NCBI RefSeq assembly: GCF_944377805.1
Contig: NZ_CALWFZ010000001.1
Location: 124,001 to 188,000 of the forward strand
From: an uncultured Mediterraneibacter sp.
GTDB lineage: Bacteria > Bacillota > Clostridia > Lachnospirales > Lachnospiraceae
Direction: 5' to 3'
Length of the DNA stretch: 64,000 nt
Shown: piece by piece, positions 35,423-44,504 of the stretch
Numbering within the stretch: the first letter of the stretch is position 1
How the letters are laid out: every line of letters starts with the position of its first letter
The notes under the pieces: generated by a model
What the model saw: only the letters and a program-made list of their open reading frames with translations
Database searches by the model: none
What the model was told of the DNA's origin: nothing
Translations under genes and position numbers: made by a program

Positions 35423-37741
35423 TTATTCGCTCAGAGCCGTTTTTAAAACTTCATCCATATTCTCTACCGGAATAATTTCCAGCCCCTTTGTAATTTCAGC
35501 CGAGAGTTCATCCACATCCGGGATGTTCTCTTTTGGCACAAGCACGGTTCCGATCCCGGCACTCTTGGCCGCGAGAAGTTTTTCCTTAAGTCCGCCGATC
35601 GGCAGCACTCTTCCACGAAGTGTAATCTCACCGGTCATGGCCAGATCTGAGCGCACTTTTTTCTCTGTCACTGCCGAAAGCATGGCCGTCGCTATCGTGA
35701 TTCCGGCCGAGGGGCCGTCTTTTGGCACTGCTCCTTCCGGAATATGTACATGAATGTCATGCTTTTCAAAGAAATCTTCCGCAATATTATATCTGCCGCT
35801 GACAGAACGGATATAGCTGATACCGGCTCTGGCCGACTCTTTCATCACATCTCCAAGCTGTCCGGTAAGAAGAAGTTCGCCTCCGCCAGGCATTACATTT
35901 ACTTCGATTTGGAGAGTATCTCCTCCCACGCTGGTCCATGCCAGACCCCTGACGATCCCTACCTCCGGAACCAGGTTGGCCATCTGGTATGTATATTTCT
36001 CTTTTCCGAGGAACTTGTGGATGTTTCTATCCGTCACCGCGATTTTCTTCCGGTCACTTGTCAGTATCTCCTTCGCGGCCTTCCGGCATACATTTCCTAT
36101 CTCGCGCTCCAACTGACGTACTCCCGCCTCTTTCGTGTAATTGCGAGCCATTTTCCAGATCGCGTGTCTGCTGAAAGTCAGCTGTTCCGGTGTCAGCCCG
36201 TGACGTTCCAGCTGTTTTGGAATCAGGTGCTCCACCGCAATGTGAAGTTTCTCATTGTCCGTATAACTGCTGATCTCGATCACTTCCATGCGGTCAAGCA
36301 GCGGCCTTGGAATCGTCTGAAGTGTATTGGCTGTTGTAATGAACATTACCTCGGATAAGTCTAACGGCACTTCCAGGTAATGATCACGGAACTTCCGGTT
36401 CTGTTCGATGTCCAGTACTTCCAGAAGAGCGGAGAATGTATCTCCTTTATAGTCTGTGCTCACTTTGTCAATCTCATCGAGCAGCATAACAGGATTTTTA
36501 ACCCCCGCTGTGCGGATGCCGTTTGCAATTCTGCCGGGCATAGCCCCCACATAGGTCTTTCTGTGTCCTCTTATCTCGGCTTCGTCCCGAACTCCTCCGA
36601 GAGATATTCGCACATAGGGTTTCTTCATTGCGCGCGCAAGTGACCTGGCGATGGAAGTCTTTCCTGTTCCGGGAGGCCCTGCCAGACAGAGGATAGGGCT
36701 GTCGCCTTTCTTTGTCAGTGTACGGACTGCGAGAAATTCCAGGATTCTCTCCTTCACCTGCTCCAGTCCATAGTGGTCTTCATCCAGCACCTGTTTCGCG
36801 TAGCCGATGTCATTATTGTCTTTTGCCGCTTTGTTCCAGGGCATCTCCAGAAGCGTCTCGATGTAAGTCCTGATTACCCCGTTTTCGGCCGGGGAATTCA
36901 ACGAACTTTTAAAACGGTTGATTTCTTTTTGAAGCTTCTCTTTCACTTCTTTCGGCGCCTTCAGTTTTTTCAGTTCATTTTCAAATTCCTCGGCATCCGA
37001 AACGGTTGAATCTTCTCCCAGCTCCTCCCGGATCAACTTGAGCTGTTCTCTTAAAATATACTCGCGCTGGTGCTTATCCACACGCTCCTTTACCTTTTTC
37101 TGAATCTCTTCCTTGATATTCATAATCTGGACTTCATTGACAAGCTTAAAAGCCAGCTTCTCATATCTCTTCCAGAAGTCCGTCTCATTTAAGATCTCCT
37201 GCTGATCGGTGTAATAGAGGGGAATATTGGCCGCGATCTCATCCACCAGCTTTTTGATTCCCCTGATTTCCATAAGCTGCGCTACAGATTCTTTTGACAT
37301 TTTGCCGTTCTTCGCAGCATAGTCTATGAGCATATCCTTCAGGCCACGTTCCATAGCTTCCGTGTTCAGGTCATCCGGTACTGTTACGTCAGATTCATCT
37401 ATAACCTCAACCTTTGCTCTGATATACGGGTCTTTATACTCAATCTCTTTTAGCCGGCCCCTCGTCTCTCCTGATACAAGAACTCTTACGATATGTTTCG
37501 GCAGCTTAATGATCTGCTTGATCGTGCCTACCGTACCAATCTCATATACGTCTTTCATATCCGGATTTTCCGTCTCGATGGATTTCTGGGCAGTGAGGAA
37601 TATCTTCTGTTCTTCTACCATTGCCTCCTGCACCGCCGCTATGGAACGCTGCCTGCTCACATCGAAATGTACGACCATCTCCGGCATAATGGTCATTCCT
37701 CTGAGGGCAACCACCGGCATACTCTTTATCTCATTGTCCAT
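35423..37741 (-). CDS. lon: ATP-dependent protease Lon
   Basis: Cytosolic AAA+ serine protease for damaged and regulatory proteins. N-terminal substrate domain ([20 protein letters not shown]), Walker [16 protein letters not shown], Walker [10 protein letters not shown], and the proteolytic Ser-Lys dyad with Ser in [15 protein letters not shown] and Lys in [14 protein letters not shown]. The 772-residue length is typical. The frame extends to 37795, but AGGAGG sits seven bases before the ATG at 37741. It lies downstream of clpX behind a terminator-like hairpin and a GC-rich structured leader. Confidence 0.98.
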   Translation of the reverse strand: MDNEIKSMPVVALRGMTIMPEMVVHFDVSRQRSIAAVQEAMVEEQKIFLTAQKSIETENPDMKDVYEIGTVGTIKQIIKLPKHIVRVLVSGETRGRLKEIEYKDPYIRAKVEVIDESDVTVPDDLNTEAMERGLKDMLIDYAAKNGKMSKESVAQLMEIRGIKKLVDEIAANIPLYYTDQQEILNETDFWKRYEKLAFKLVNEVQIMNIKEEIQKKVKERVDKHQREYILREQLKLIREELGEDSTVSDAEEFENELKKLKAPKEVKEKLQKEINRFKSSLNSPAENGVIRTYIETLLEMPWNKAAKDNNDIGYAKQVLDEDHYGLEQVKERILEFLAVRTLTKKGDSPILCLAGPPGTGKTSIARSLARAMKKPYVRISLGGVRDEAEIRGHRKTYVGAMPGRIANGIRTAGVKNPVMLLDEIDKVSTDYKGDTFSALLEVLDIEQNRKFRDHYLEVPLDLSEVMFITTANTLQTIPRPLLDRMEVIEISSYTDNEKLHIAVEHLIPKQLERHGLTPEQLTFSRHAIWKMARNYTKEAGVRQLEREIGNVCRKAAKEILTSDRKKIAVTDRNIHKFLGKEKYTYQMANLVPEVGIVRGLAWTSVGGDTLQIEVNVMPGGGELLLTGQLGDVMKESARAGISYIRSVSGRYNIAEDFFEKHDIHVHIPEGAVPKDGPSAGITIATAMLSAVTEKKVRSDLAMTGEITLRGRVLPIGGLKEKLLAAKSAGIGTVLVPKENIPDVDELSAEITKGLEIIPVENMDEVLKTALSE

Positions 37742-37864
37742 ATATTTTCCTCCTGAATTTGGCATAGGAACAATCACCGAAAGTGCCAAGGACACATTCC
37801 GGAATTGTAAGCGATCGCCAGGGTCTAGGGCAAACCCGGACGTTGACTCATCGCCATCACAAAA
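37742..37864 (-). other. GC-rich structured leader ahead of lon
   Basis: About 120 bases between the clpX terminator hairpin and the lon start, more GC-rich than other intergenic regions here and without an obvious AT-rich promoter. On the minus strand several inverted repeats can be seen. GCGAT pairs with ATCGC around an inner GGGT/ACCC stem, ATTCCGGAAT is a palindrome, and TTGGCA pairs with TGCCAA immediately before the lon ribosome-binding site. I do not recognise it as a known riboswitch. It may be an RNA element controlling lon translation. Confidence 0.45.
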
Positions 37865-37897
37865 GGCGGGTACAGATGGTAATCCATTGCACCCGCC
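37865..37897 (-). terminator. Terminator downstream of clpX
   Basis: On the minus strand GGCGGGT pairs with ACCCGCC (37891-37897 with 37865-37871) around an inner ATGG/CCAT stem, followed by TTTTG. A second short hairpin GCGGCA/TGCCGC (37900-37916) lies directly after the clpX stop codon. Confidence 0.7.
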
Positions 37898-37918
37898 CTG
37901 CGGCAGTTCATGCCGCTC

Positions 37919-39190
37919 TTATGCACTCTCTGATGTCAGAAACGATCTGCGTTCTTCCCCGTCTCTTAAATACTGCGGTTCGGCTTTTCCAAGTACTGCA
38001 TCCTTTGTGATGCGGCACTCTTTGATCGTCTCGTCTGTTGGAACCTTAAACATCGTATCCATCATTATTTTCTCCATAATCGCGCGGAGTCCCCTTGCGC
38101 CTGTCTTTCTTGCCAGGGTTGTCTCCGCTATGGCGGTCAGAGCATCTTTATCAAATTCCAGTTTCACTCCGTCAAGTTCCAGAAGTTTCTGGTATTGTTT
38201 TACAATCGCACTCTTCGGCTCTGTCAGTATCCGGATCAAAGCTTCTTTATCAAGCAGATCCAGAGACACGGTAACCGGAAGTCTGCCCACCAGCTCGGGA
38301 ATCAGCCCGAACTTTACCAGATCCTGCGGCAGGACTTCATGAAGAAGAACATCCATATCATATTCATGCTTTACCGCAATCTCCGCGTTGAATCCGATGG
38401 ATTTGCGGTCAAGCCTTGTCTCGATGATCTTATCGATTCCCTCGAAAGCTCCGCCACAGATAAACAGAATATTCGTCGTATCAATCTGTATCAGTTCCTG
38501 ATGAGGATGCTTTCTGCCTCCCTGAGGCGGTACGGATGCAACCGTACCTTCTATGATCTTAAGAAGCGCCTGCTGCACTCCTTCCCCGGACACATCACGG
38601 GTGATGGATGGGTTTTCGGATTTTCGCGTAATCTTGTCAATTTCGTCAATGTAGATGATCCCGTGCTCTGCGCGCTCAATATCGCCGTCCGCCGCCTGAA
38701 TCACCTTGAGAAGTATGTTCTCCACATCTTCCCCCACATATCCCGCTTCGGTCAGAGCGGTAGCGTCTGCAATCGCAAAGGGCACATTCAGAATCTTCGC
38801 AAGGGTCTGCGCAAGAAGTGTCTTTCCGCACCCTGTGGGGCCGAGCATCAGTATATTGCTCTTCTGGAGCTCAACGCCAAGATCCTGTTCAGCCATAATT
38901 CTTTTATAATGATTATATACTGCCACCGAAAGCACTTTTTTTGCCTCATCCTGACCGATCACATAATCGTCAAGGAATTCTTTCATCTCCTCCGGCGCCA
39001 GGAGATTAATATCGTTGTACGCAGTTCCTTCACCATAGTCTAGTTCCTCCTCTATGATCTCGGAACAAATGCCGATACATTCGTCACAGATATAAGTGCC
39101 GTTGGGTCCGGCGATCAGTTTGCGGACCTGAGCCTGCGTCTTATTACAGAAAGAACATCTCACGACATCATCCACCATTTTTCCTGCCAT
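37919..39190 (-). CDS. clpX: ATP-dependent Clp protease ATP-binding subunit ClpX
   Basis: AAA+ unfoldase that feeds substrates to ClpP. N-terminal zinc-binding domain with [10 protein letters not shown] and [10 protein letters not shown], Walker [19 protein letters not shown], the pore loop GYVGEDVEN, Walker [12 protein letters not shown], and the ClpP-contacting loop with IGF (residues [11 protein letters not shown]). GAGGTG ahead of the ATG at 39190 decides the start; the three codons upstream overlap it. It follows clpP by about 25 bases and is co-transcribed with it. Confidence 0.98.
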   Translation of the reverse strand: MAGKMVDDVVRCSFCNKTQAQVRKLIAGPNGTYICDECIGICSEIIEEELDYGEGTAYNDINLLAPEEMKEFLDDYVIGQDEAKKVLSVAVYNHYKRIMAEQDLGVELQKSNILMLGPTGCGKTLLAQTLAKILNVPFAIADATALTEAGYVGEDVENILLKVIQAADGDIERAEHGIIYIDEIDKITRKSENPSITRDVSGEGVQQALLKIIEGTVASVPPQGGRKHPHQELIQIDTTNILFICGGAFEGIDKIIETRLDRKSIGFNAEIAVKHEYDMDVLLHEVLPQDLVKFGLIPELVGRLPVTVSLDLLDKEALIRILTEPKSAIVKQYQKLLELDGVKLEFDKDALTAIAETTLARKTGARGLRAIMEKIMMDTMFKVPTDETIKECRITKDAVLGKAEPQYLRDGEERRSFLTSESA

Positions 39191-39214
39191 ACTTTTCACC
39201 TCATACCGCTCTAA

Positions 39215-39796
39215 TTAGTGATTTACGATCACTTCGTCGATCAGTCCGTATTCTTTCGCCTCCTGGGCGGACATGAAATTATCACGTTCTGTATCGGCCT
39301 TGATCGTCTCAAGAGACTGGCCTGTGTTAGCAGCCAGAATCTCATTTAACTTCTGCTTTGTGCGCAGAATATGCTCTGCCGCGATCTGAATCTCAGTCGC
39401 CTGCCCCTGAGCTCCGCCTGACGGCTGATGGATCATAATTTCAGCATTCGGAAGAGCGAATCGCTTTCCTTTCTTACCTCCTGCCAGAAGAAAAGCGCCC
39501 ATGCTGGCAGCCATGCCGATACATACGGTGGAAACATCACACTTGATGTACTGCATAGTGTCATAGATGGCCATTCCGGCTGTTACAGATCCCCCCGGAC
39601 TGTTGATATAGAGCTGAATATCCTTCTCCGGATCGTCTGCTTCGAGAAAAAGGAGCTGCGCTACAATTACGCTTGCCGACACATCGTTTACGTCCTCTCC
39701 GAGGAATATAATTCTCTCTTTCAAAAGTCTTGAATAAATGTCATAGGAGCGTTCTCCACGACTTGTCTGTTCAATGACATAAGGTACTAAACTCAT
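39215..39796 (-). CDS. clpP: ATP-dependent Clp protease proteolytic subunit ClpP
   Basis: Tetradecameric serine protease of the ClpXP and ClpCP systems. The catalytic Ser is in [14 protein letters not shown], the His in [15 protein letters not shown], and the Asp in [15 protein letters not shown]. The length of 193 residues is typical. The ATG at 39796 has GAGGG about nine bases upstream; the frame begins two codons earlier with a TTG. It lies between the tig terminator and clpX. Confidence 0.98.
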   Translation of the reverse strand: MSLVPYVIEQTSRGERSYDIYSRLLKERIIFLGEDVNDVSASVIVAQLLFLEADDPEKDIQLYINSPGGSVTAGMAIYDTMQYIKCDVSTVCIGMAASMGAFLLAGGKKGKRFALPNAEIMIHQPSGGAQGQATEIQIAAEHILRTKQKLNEILAANTGQSLETIKADTERDNFMSAQEAKEYGLIDEVIVNH

Positions 39797-39838
39797 TAAC
39801 AAATACCCTCTTTCTATATATTTTCTTTACAAAGTGCT

Positions 39839-39866
39839 AAAAGGTGCGCCATGCGGCACACCTTTT
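39839..39866 (-). terminator. Terminator downstream of tig
   Basis: On the minus strand AAAAGGTG-T-GCC pairs with GGC-G-CACCTTTT around a GCAT loop, giving a T-rich 3' side. It lies 13 bases after the tig stop and before clpP. Confidence 0.8.
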
Positions 39867-39878
39867 CCCATGTCCTGC

Positions 39879-41168
39879 TTAACCTTCTACTGCCGCATCA
39901 GCAATGAGTGTCACTGCTTCCTGAACTGCAATATCTTCTTTCATCTGTTTCTTCTCGTTATCACCCATAAACTCTTTGAGTTTGTCAATCTCCATCTGAT
40001 AAGAATCAGCCATCTTCTGAAGCTCCTCATCCAGACGCTCATCGGATACTTCGATATTCTCCGCAGCTACGACAGCTTCAAGCACCAGTCTTGTACGGAT
40101 GCGTTTCTCAGCCTGAGGTCTGAACTCTTCCATCATCTTCTCTTCTGTCAGACCTGTAAACTGGAAGTACTGATCCATGCTCATACCCTGCTGCATAATA
40201 CGACGTCCGAAGTCATCCGTCATCTGCCTTACCTGAAGATCGATCATAGGCTCAGGAATATCCATCTGAGCGTTTGCGACAGCCTGCTCTACAGACTGAT
40301 CCTCTCTCTTCTGTTTACCTTCATTTTCCTTGCGCTCTTTGATCTTTGCCTTTATCTCAGCTTTATATGCATCTACTGTCTCGCTCTTTTCAGATACGTC
40401 GGATACGAACTCATCGTCAAGTTCCGGAAGCTCTTTTGCCTTGATCGTGTGAACCGTACATTTGAACACTGCATCCTTACCTGCCAGTTCCTTCGCCTGA
40501 TAATCCTCAGGGAATGTAACATTTACTTCCACTTCCTTGCCGATCTCAGCGCCGATCAGCTGATCTTCAAAGCCCGGAATAAAAGAGCCGGAACCGATCG
40601 TAAGAGGATAGTTCTCTCCTTTGCCGCCTTCAAATGCAGCACCGTCAACAAATCCTTCAAAATCAAGTGTGATCTGATCTTTATCCTGAACAGCTCTGTC
40701 AGTCACATCAACTGTTCTCGCATTGCGTTCACGCTCTTTGTCAATCTCCTCTTCGACTTCCTTCTGAGTAACTCTTGTAGATACTTTATCTACTTTCAGC
40801 CCTTTATATTCGCCAAGGGTTACTTCCGGTTTCAGAGCAACCTCAGCCGTAAAAATAAAAGGTTTCCCTTTCTCAAGCTGAGTGATCTCAACTTTCGGCT
40901 GAGATACAATTTCCAGTTCACACTCATCATAGGCTTTTCCATATGCCTCAGAGATCATATGATTAGCGGCATCGTCATAGAACACTTCCGGGCCGTACAT
41001 TTTCTCGATCATCTGGCGCGGTACTTTGCCCTTGCGGAATCCCGGAAGACTGATCTTGCCGCGCTCTTTCAAATATGCCGCCTGAAGAGCCTTCTCTACG
41101 TCCTCCGCTGACACCTCAATTGTCAGTTTTGCCATATTATGTTCTAATTTTTCTACCTGTAAACTCAT
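39879..41168 (-). CDS. tig: Trigger factor (ribosome-associated chaperone and prolyl isomerase)
   Basis: Binds nascent chains at the ribosome exit tunnel. The N-terminal ribosome-binding domain contains GFRKGKVPRQMIEKMYG. It is followed by an FKBP-type isomerase domain (QITLDFEGFVDGAAFEGG, LTIGSGSFIPGFEDQLIG) and the helical C-terminal domain (residues about 250-429). GGAGG six bases before the ATG at 41168 sets the start; the longer frame to 41306 crosses the promoter. It precedes clpP, a conserved Firmicutes order. Confidence 0.98.
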   Translation of the reverse strand: MSLQVEKLEHNMAKLTIEVSAEDVEKALQAAYLKERGKISLPGFRKGKVPRQMIEKMYGPEVFYDDAANHMISEAYGKAYDECELEIVSQPKVEITQLEKGKPFIFTAEVALKPEVTLGEYKGLKVDKVSTRVTQKEVEEEIDKERERNARTVDVTDRAVQDKDQITLDFEGFVDGAAFEGGKGENYPLTIGSGSFIPGFEDQLIGAEIGKEVEVNVTFPEDYQAKELAGKDAVFKCTVHTIKAKELPELDDEFVSDVSEKSETVDAYKAEIKAKIKERKENEGKQKREDQSVEQAVANAQMDIPEPMIDLQVRQMTDDFGRRIMQQGMSMDQYFQFTGLTEEKMMEEFRPQAEKRIRTRLVLEAVVAAENIEVSDERLDEELQKMADSYQMEIDKLKEFMGDNEKKQMKEDIAVQEAVTLIADAAVEG

Positions 41169-41251
41169 TTTATTCCTCCTTGAATGCGCAAAGTCACAAA
41201 AAAAATTGTCTCTGCCGACCTGCTGAGACATACCTTTGCAGTCATTGAGAT

Positions 41252-41280
41252 AGTATATCATATAAATCCGCATATTTCCA
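41252..41280 (-). promoter_or_regulatory. Predicted promoter of tig
   Basis: On the minus strand TGGAAA (41275-41280), a 17-base spacer and TATACT (41252-41257) preceded by TGA, giving an extended -10. The leader to the tig ATG is about 75 bases. Confidence 0.55.
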
Positions 41281-41326
41281 GTACTTTTTGCCCCAAATCC
41301 GAACATGCGGCAAAAAAGTTCTTATT

Positions 41327-41355
41327 TGACGGAGCAAGTTTACTTGCGTCCGGCT
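41327..41355. repeat. Hairpin-forming repeat, copy 1
   Basis: The unit starts TGACGGAGCAAGTTTACTTG and ends CGGCT. It forms the hairpin CGGA-GCAAG-ttta-CTTGC-g-TCCG. It differs from copy 2 at two positions, and the similarity extends about 20 bases upstream at a lower level. Confidence 0.85.
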
Positions 41356-41457
41356 AATGAGGGCTTTTTGCCATATGGCGGACGCCATCAGCGAGGCCGG
41401 AACCTGTTCCGGTCGAGCTGCCGCATGTTCGTCTGATTCGGCACAAATGTTCCCAAC

Positions 41458-41486
41458 TGACGGAGCAAGTTTACTTGCTTTCGGCT
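41458..41486. repeat. Hairpin-forming repeat, copy 2
   Basis: Second copy of the 29-base unit, 131 bases after the first, with the same GCAAG-ttta-CTTGC hairpin core. It ends 12 bases before the stop codon of the DJ-1/PfpI gene, so it may also act as that gene's transcript end. Confidence 0.85.
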
Positions 41487-41497
41487 GCTAAAAACTT

Positions 41498-42049
41498 CTA
41501 CCTCTCAAATACAATCGCTTCCCCGATCTCTTCCGCCTTGTCCTGCCCGCACAGTATCTCCGTCAGCTTAAGGGCGAACGGGATCGCCGCTCCCATTCCT
41601 CTTCCGGTCGTAATATGGCCGTCAGTGACCGTCGGCGCTCTCATCACCTGCCCGCACTCAAGTTCCTTTTCAAAAGACGGATAGGCACACGCCCTTTTTC
41701 CTCTCAGCAGTCCAAGATCACTAAAGATTACGGGCGCCGCGCAGATAGCCGCGAGATACTTTTTCTCCCGGTCAAATGAAAGAATCAGTTCTCTTAATCC
41801 CTCATGCGCTTTCAGGTTCAAAGTTCCCGGCATCCCTCCGGGAAGGACAATCATATCCGCATTCGTCATATCTGTCTCTTCAAACACGGTATCCGCTTCT
41901 ATCATGATGTCATGCGAACCTGTAATCTGCTTCCTTCCCATTACGGAAACGGTAACAGTTTCCACTCCGGCCCGGCGCAGCACGTCGACGACGCTCAGTC
42001 CTTCAATCTCCTCAAATCCGTCTGCAAGAAACACGCATACTTTGCTCAT
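41498..42049 (-). CDS. DJ-1/PfpI family protein (YajL/ThiJ-like)
   Basis: A 183-residue protein of the DJ-1 superfamily. The acidic residue in ADGFEEIEGLSVVDVLRRAG and the nucleophilic Cys in YLAAICAAPVIFSDLGLL are both present, and VLPGGMPGTLNL precedes. Members are reported as chaperones, oxidative-stress factors or deglycases; the sequence does not separate these. The minus-strand sequence TGGTATAAT upstream (about 42096-42101) is a likely extended -10. It is divergent from the CYTH gene. Confidence 0.9.
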   Translation of the reverse strand: MSKVCVFLADGFEEIEGLSVVDVLRRAGVETVTVSVMGRKQITGSHDIMIEADTVFEETDMTNADMIVLPGGMPGTLNLKAHEGLRELILSFDREKKYLAAICAAPVIFSDLGLLRGKRACAYPSFEKELECGQVMRAPTVTDGHITTGRGMGAAIPFALKLTEILCGQDKAEEIGEAIVFER

Positions 42050-42168
42050 ATTCCTGTCCTCCTGATAAATTTTCTTTCTAATGTTTTATTATACCATTTT
42101 GTACTGGAACCGCACGGTTTTTTTTCTTATAATATCAATAACAACTATTTATTTACAGGAGGAATCAC

Positions 42169-42645
42169 ATGGAAATCGAACGCAAATTTCTGCCCGTCTT
42201 GGAACAGCTTCCGTTTCGTCCGGAGGATTATCCCTGCCACAGAATCGAACAGGGTTATCTGTGTACGGATCCTGTTGTCCGGGTGCGCAGAGACGACGAC
42301 AGCTATTATCTCACTTATAAATCAAAAGGGCTGATGGTTCGCGAAGAATATAATCTGCCTCTTACAAAGGAAAGCTATCTTCACCTGATCGCCAAAGCTG
42401 ACGGACGCGTAATTACAAAAAACAGATACATCATCCCCCTGGAAGATGATCTGAAACTGGAGCTGGATATTTTTGAAGGCGACCTTGCTCCGCTTATACT
42501 CGCCGAGATCGAATTTCCTGACGAAGCTTCTGCCAGAGACTATCAGCCGCCCGCATGGCTGGGCGAGGAAGTGACATATTCCACCCAGTACCACAACAGC
42601 GCTCTGGCCTCAGGGCAGAAACAACTCACAGCCGATAAAACTTAA
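42169..42645 (+). CDS. CYTH domain protein (triphosphate tunnel metalloenzyme)
   Basis: A 158-residue CYTH/TTM protein. The signature EIERKFL (residues 2-8) is at the N-terminus. Pairs of basic and acidic residues on alternating strands follow (VVRVRRDDDSYYLTYKSKG, RYIIPLEDDLKLELDIFEGD, LAEIEFPDE), forming the tunnel that binds triphosphate and divalent metal. Bacterial members hydrolyse inorganic triphosphate or thiamine triphosphate, or make cAMP; the short length favours a triphosphatase. ppk1, another polyphosphate gene, lies about 2 kb away. AGGAGG precedes the start. Confidence 0.88.
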   Translation: MEIERKFLPVLEQLPFRPEDYPCHRIEQGYLCTDPVVRVRRDDDSYYLTYKSKGLMVREEYNLPLTKESYLHLIAKADGRVITKNRYIIPLEDDLKLELDIFEGDLAPLILAEIEFPDEASARDYQPPAWLGEEVTYSTQYHNSALASGQKQLTADKT

Positions 42646-42723
42646 TATTTGACAACGTTTTGTTGCTTATTTCTTTTTATTCCTCATTCTGTTGCATAAC
42701 ACTTCATTTGCAGGAAAAATTGA

Positions 42724-42729
42724 TATAAT
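42724..42729 (+). promoter_or_regulatory. Predicted extended -10 promoter of the Xre regulator gene
   Basis: TGATATAAT, an extended -10 with perfect TATAAT at 42724-42729. No good -35 is visible. The start codon is about 40 bases downstream behind GGAGGTG. Confidence 0.5.
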
Positions 42730-42769
42730 GATGAAGATCTGAAAGTTTCTTGTAAATGGAGGTGTTTCC

Positions 42770-43144
42770 GTGTCAAATATTCAGCTTTCTGTTAATCTGC
42801 GGCGATTAAGGACTGACCATAATTATACGCAGACACAGATCGGAAAGAAATTAAATATCTCACGGCAGGCATACTCCAATTACGAGACAGGGAAACGGAT
42901 TCCTGATCTTGATATGCTCATTCGCATCGCCGACATCTATCATGTGACAATCGAGCAGCTTCTCACCCAGACCTGTACCGGAGACGGCGTGTTAAACGAA
43001 ATTTCAGGTCCCTATTTCACAGGCAGGGTACGCGAAAGAGAAGATACGATTTATCTGACCGAAGAGGAAGTCATGCTTGTCACAAAATACCGTAATGCCA
43101 GCGAAGATGACCGGAGAATCACCCGCAAAATGCTCGGAATGTAA
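42770..43144 (+). CDS. Xre-family helix-turn-helix transcriptional regulator
   Basis: A 124-residue DNA-binding protein. The HTH domain occupies residues about 5-65: LSVNLRRLRTDHNYTQTQIGKKL, then the recognition helix SRQAYSNYETGKRIPDLDML. The C-terminal 55 residues have no recognisable domain but contain an acidic segment (DTIYLTEEEVMLVTKYR). Translation starts at a GTG (42770-42772), five bases after GGAGGTG. The target is unknown. The nearest genes (CYTH, glyoxalase) are possible candidates, and it may regulate itself. Confidence 0.92.
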   Translation: MSNIQLSVNLRRLRTDHNYTQTQIGKKLNISRQAYSNYETGKRIPDLDMLIRIADIYHVTIEQLLTQTCTGDGVLNEISGPYFTGRVREREDTIYLTEEEVMLVTKYRNASEDDRRITRKMLGM

Positions 43145-43160
43145 ATATTTCATTCAACAA

Positions 43161-43532
43161 TTACTTTTTCTCCGGCACGATCTCTAGCCAGTACCCGTCG
43201 GGATCAGCGATAAAATAAATCCCCATAGACGGGTTCTCATAGCAGATACATCCCATCTTTTTATGCTTTGCGTAGGCCGCCTCATAATCATCTACCTGAA
43301 AAGCAAGGTGAATCTCGTTGTCGCCGAGATTATATGGACGGTCCATGTCCCTAAGCCATGTCAGTTCAAGAAGATGAGGCGTCCTCCCATCCCCGAGATA
43401 TACAAGTCTGAAACTGCCGTCCTCCGCGTCTTTTGTGCGCGTCACGGTAAGTCCAAGCGCTTCTTCATAGAACGCAAGCGATTTTTCAAGATCATAAACA
43501 TTTAGATTATTGTGCGCAAATGTAAATTTCAC
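43161..43532 (-). CDS. Glyoxalase I-like VOC family protein
   Basis: A 123-residue vicinal-oxygen-chelate protein close to lactoylglutathione lyase. The two beta-alpha modules carry metal ligands: His in FTFAHNNLNVYDLEKSLAFY, Glu in LLELTWL, His in NEIHLAFQVDDY and Glu in DPDGYWLEIVPEK. These match the Ni/Co-type GloA. It presumably detoxifies methylglyoxal. Its tail faces the Xre regulator gene, with 16 bases between the stops. Confidence 0.88.
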   Translation of the reverse strand: MKFTFAHNNLNVYDLEKSLAFYEEALGLTVTRTKDAEDGSFRLVYLGDGRTPHLLELTWLRDMDRPYNLGDNEIHLAFQVDDYEAAYAKHKKMGCICYENPSMGIYFIADPDGYWLEIVPEKK

Positions 43533-43568
43533 AGTAATATTTCCTCCTTATTCTAAACTCTGCTGCTC

Positions 43569-44480
43569 TCACAGGATATGTTTCTTTTTAAAAATCATAA
43601 TACATCCCGCTATGACAATTACACTTAGTATCACTACTCCGGGATATCCGTTTTCCAGTCCCGGCATATTTTTAAAATTCATCCCGTACCATCCGGTGAT
43701 CAGAGTAAGAGGGAAGAAAATAGTTGATATTACGGTCAAAAACTGCATATTGCTGTTCTGTCTCGCGTCGATCTGAGCCTGATAGGCTTCCTTTACCTGC
43801 TGAGCATATTCGAGCAGATGATTTGTCCGGCTCATCAGTCGGTCAGCGCGGTCTGTCAGCGTTCCGAAATATTTCAGATGTTTCTTCAGAAAAAAGCCGT
43901 TCTCATTCTCCTCAAGCTCTTTCGTTAAATCCATAATCTCATCATAATAACTCCTGAGATTCAGAAGTTCTCTCCTCAGAGGCATCAGTTTTGTCTGAAA
44001 ATCAGCGATATGCTCCTGACTCACGTCCTCTTCCATCCTCAGAAGCCGCCGCTCATACGCGACAAGCATCTCCAGATCCCGGCTGATAAACTCAGATATA
44101 AAATTATACAGGAAGCGCTCTTTTGTCTCGCCCTGACGCATCTTTTTCTGCTGTATCCGCCGGATCAGCCGCTCGGAAAAGTCTTCATCATCCACAATCA
44201 CAATATTACTCCGATTGACAAAAAAGTACATACGGTACCTGCTGCCAAGCACATCCAAAAGCTTTGGAATACAGAGGGTTCCCACCACACAGTCCTGCTG
44301 ATTCTCAAGCCGGCAGAACCCGATCTTCGCCACCTGGATCTCATTCTCGTAAATGATGCCCGCTTTTTCGAGGATCCCGTCTGCGTGTTTTGAGTCGGTC
44401 ACAAACACTGCGGGCCCCTGATCCGCTTCCCACTCTCTGAGTGTCACCTGGATAAGCTGCTCGCCAAATTTATAAATCAT
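43569..44480 (-). CDS. CorA family divalent cation transporter
   Basis: A 303-residue CorA-type channel. The cytoplasmic part is rich in long helices (residues about 95-240). Two C-terminal membrane helices follow: TVISTIFFPLTLITGWYGMNF with the GMN selectivity motif in the loop, and VVILSVIVIAGCIMIF with a basic end. The usual substrate is magnesium or cobalt. It lies 24 bases after ppk1 on the same strand and may be co-transcribed, which would pair magnesium uptake with polyphosphate synthesis. Confidence 0.9.
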   Translation of the reverse strand: MIYKFGEQLIQVTLREWEADQGPAVFVTDSKHADGILEKAGIIYENEIQVAKIGFCRLENQQDCVVGTLCIPKLLDVLGSRYRMYFFVNRSNIVIVDDEDFSERLIRRIQQKKMRQGETKERFLYNFISEFISRDLEMLVAYERRLLRMEEDVSQEHIADFQTKLMPLRRELLNLRSYYDEIMDLTKELEENENGFFLKKHLKYFGTLTDRADRLMSRTNHLLEYAQQVKEAYQAQIDARQNSNMQFLTVISTIFFPLTLITGWYGMNFKNMPGLENGYPGVVILSVIVIAGCIMIFKKKHIL

Positions 44481-44504
44481 TCTATCACCTGTTCGTCTTC
44501 ATCG

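Larger units (their letters stand above)
41169..41497. other. Structured intergenic region between tig and the DJ-1/PfpI gene
   Basis: 329 bases without a gene. The left part holds the tig promoter. The rest is dense with repeats: two imperfect copies of a 29-base unit (41327-41355 and 41458-41486), a 13-base inverted repeat CGAACATGCGGCA / TGCCGCATGTTCG (about 41301-41313 and 41419-41431), and inner hairpins such as CCGGAA-cctg-TTCCGG and GGCGGACGCC. It may fold as one large RNA or DNA structure. Confidence 0.7.

Noticed and set aside
37742..37864. The lon leader as a hammerhead ribozyme, because of a CGATGAGTC string
   Set aside because: The required CUGANGA and GAAA core elements and the cleavage triplet arrangement are not present.
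37326..38342. A 338-codon plus-strand frame spanning the lon-clpX junction
   Set aside because: It is antisense to two strongly conserved genes and rich in Ser and Thr from reversed codons. No protein family is seen.
39834..41111. A 425-codon open frame on the plus strand opposite tig
   Set aside because: It lies entirely opposite tig and its terminator, has biased composition and no ribosome-binding site.
42652..42700. A TTGACA sequence after the CYTH gene as a -35 of the Xre gene
   Set aside because: No -10 lies at the right distance. The only good box, TGATATAAT, is over 60 bases further on.
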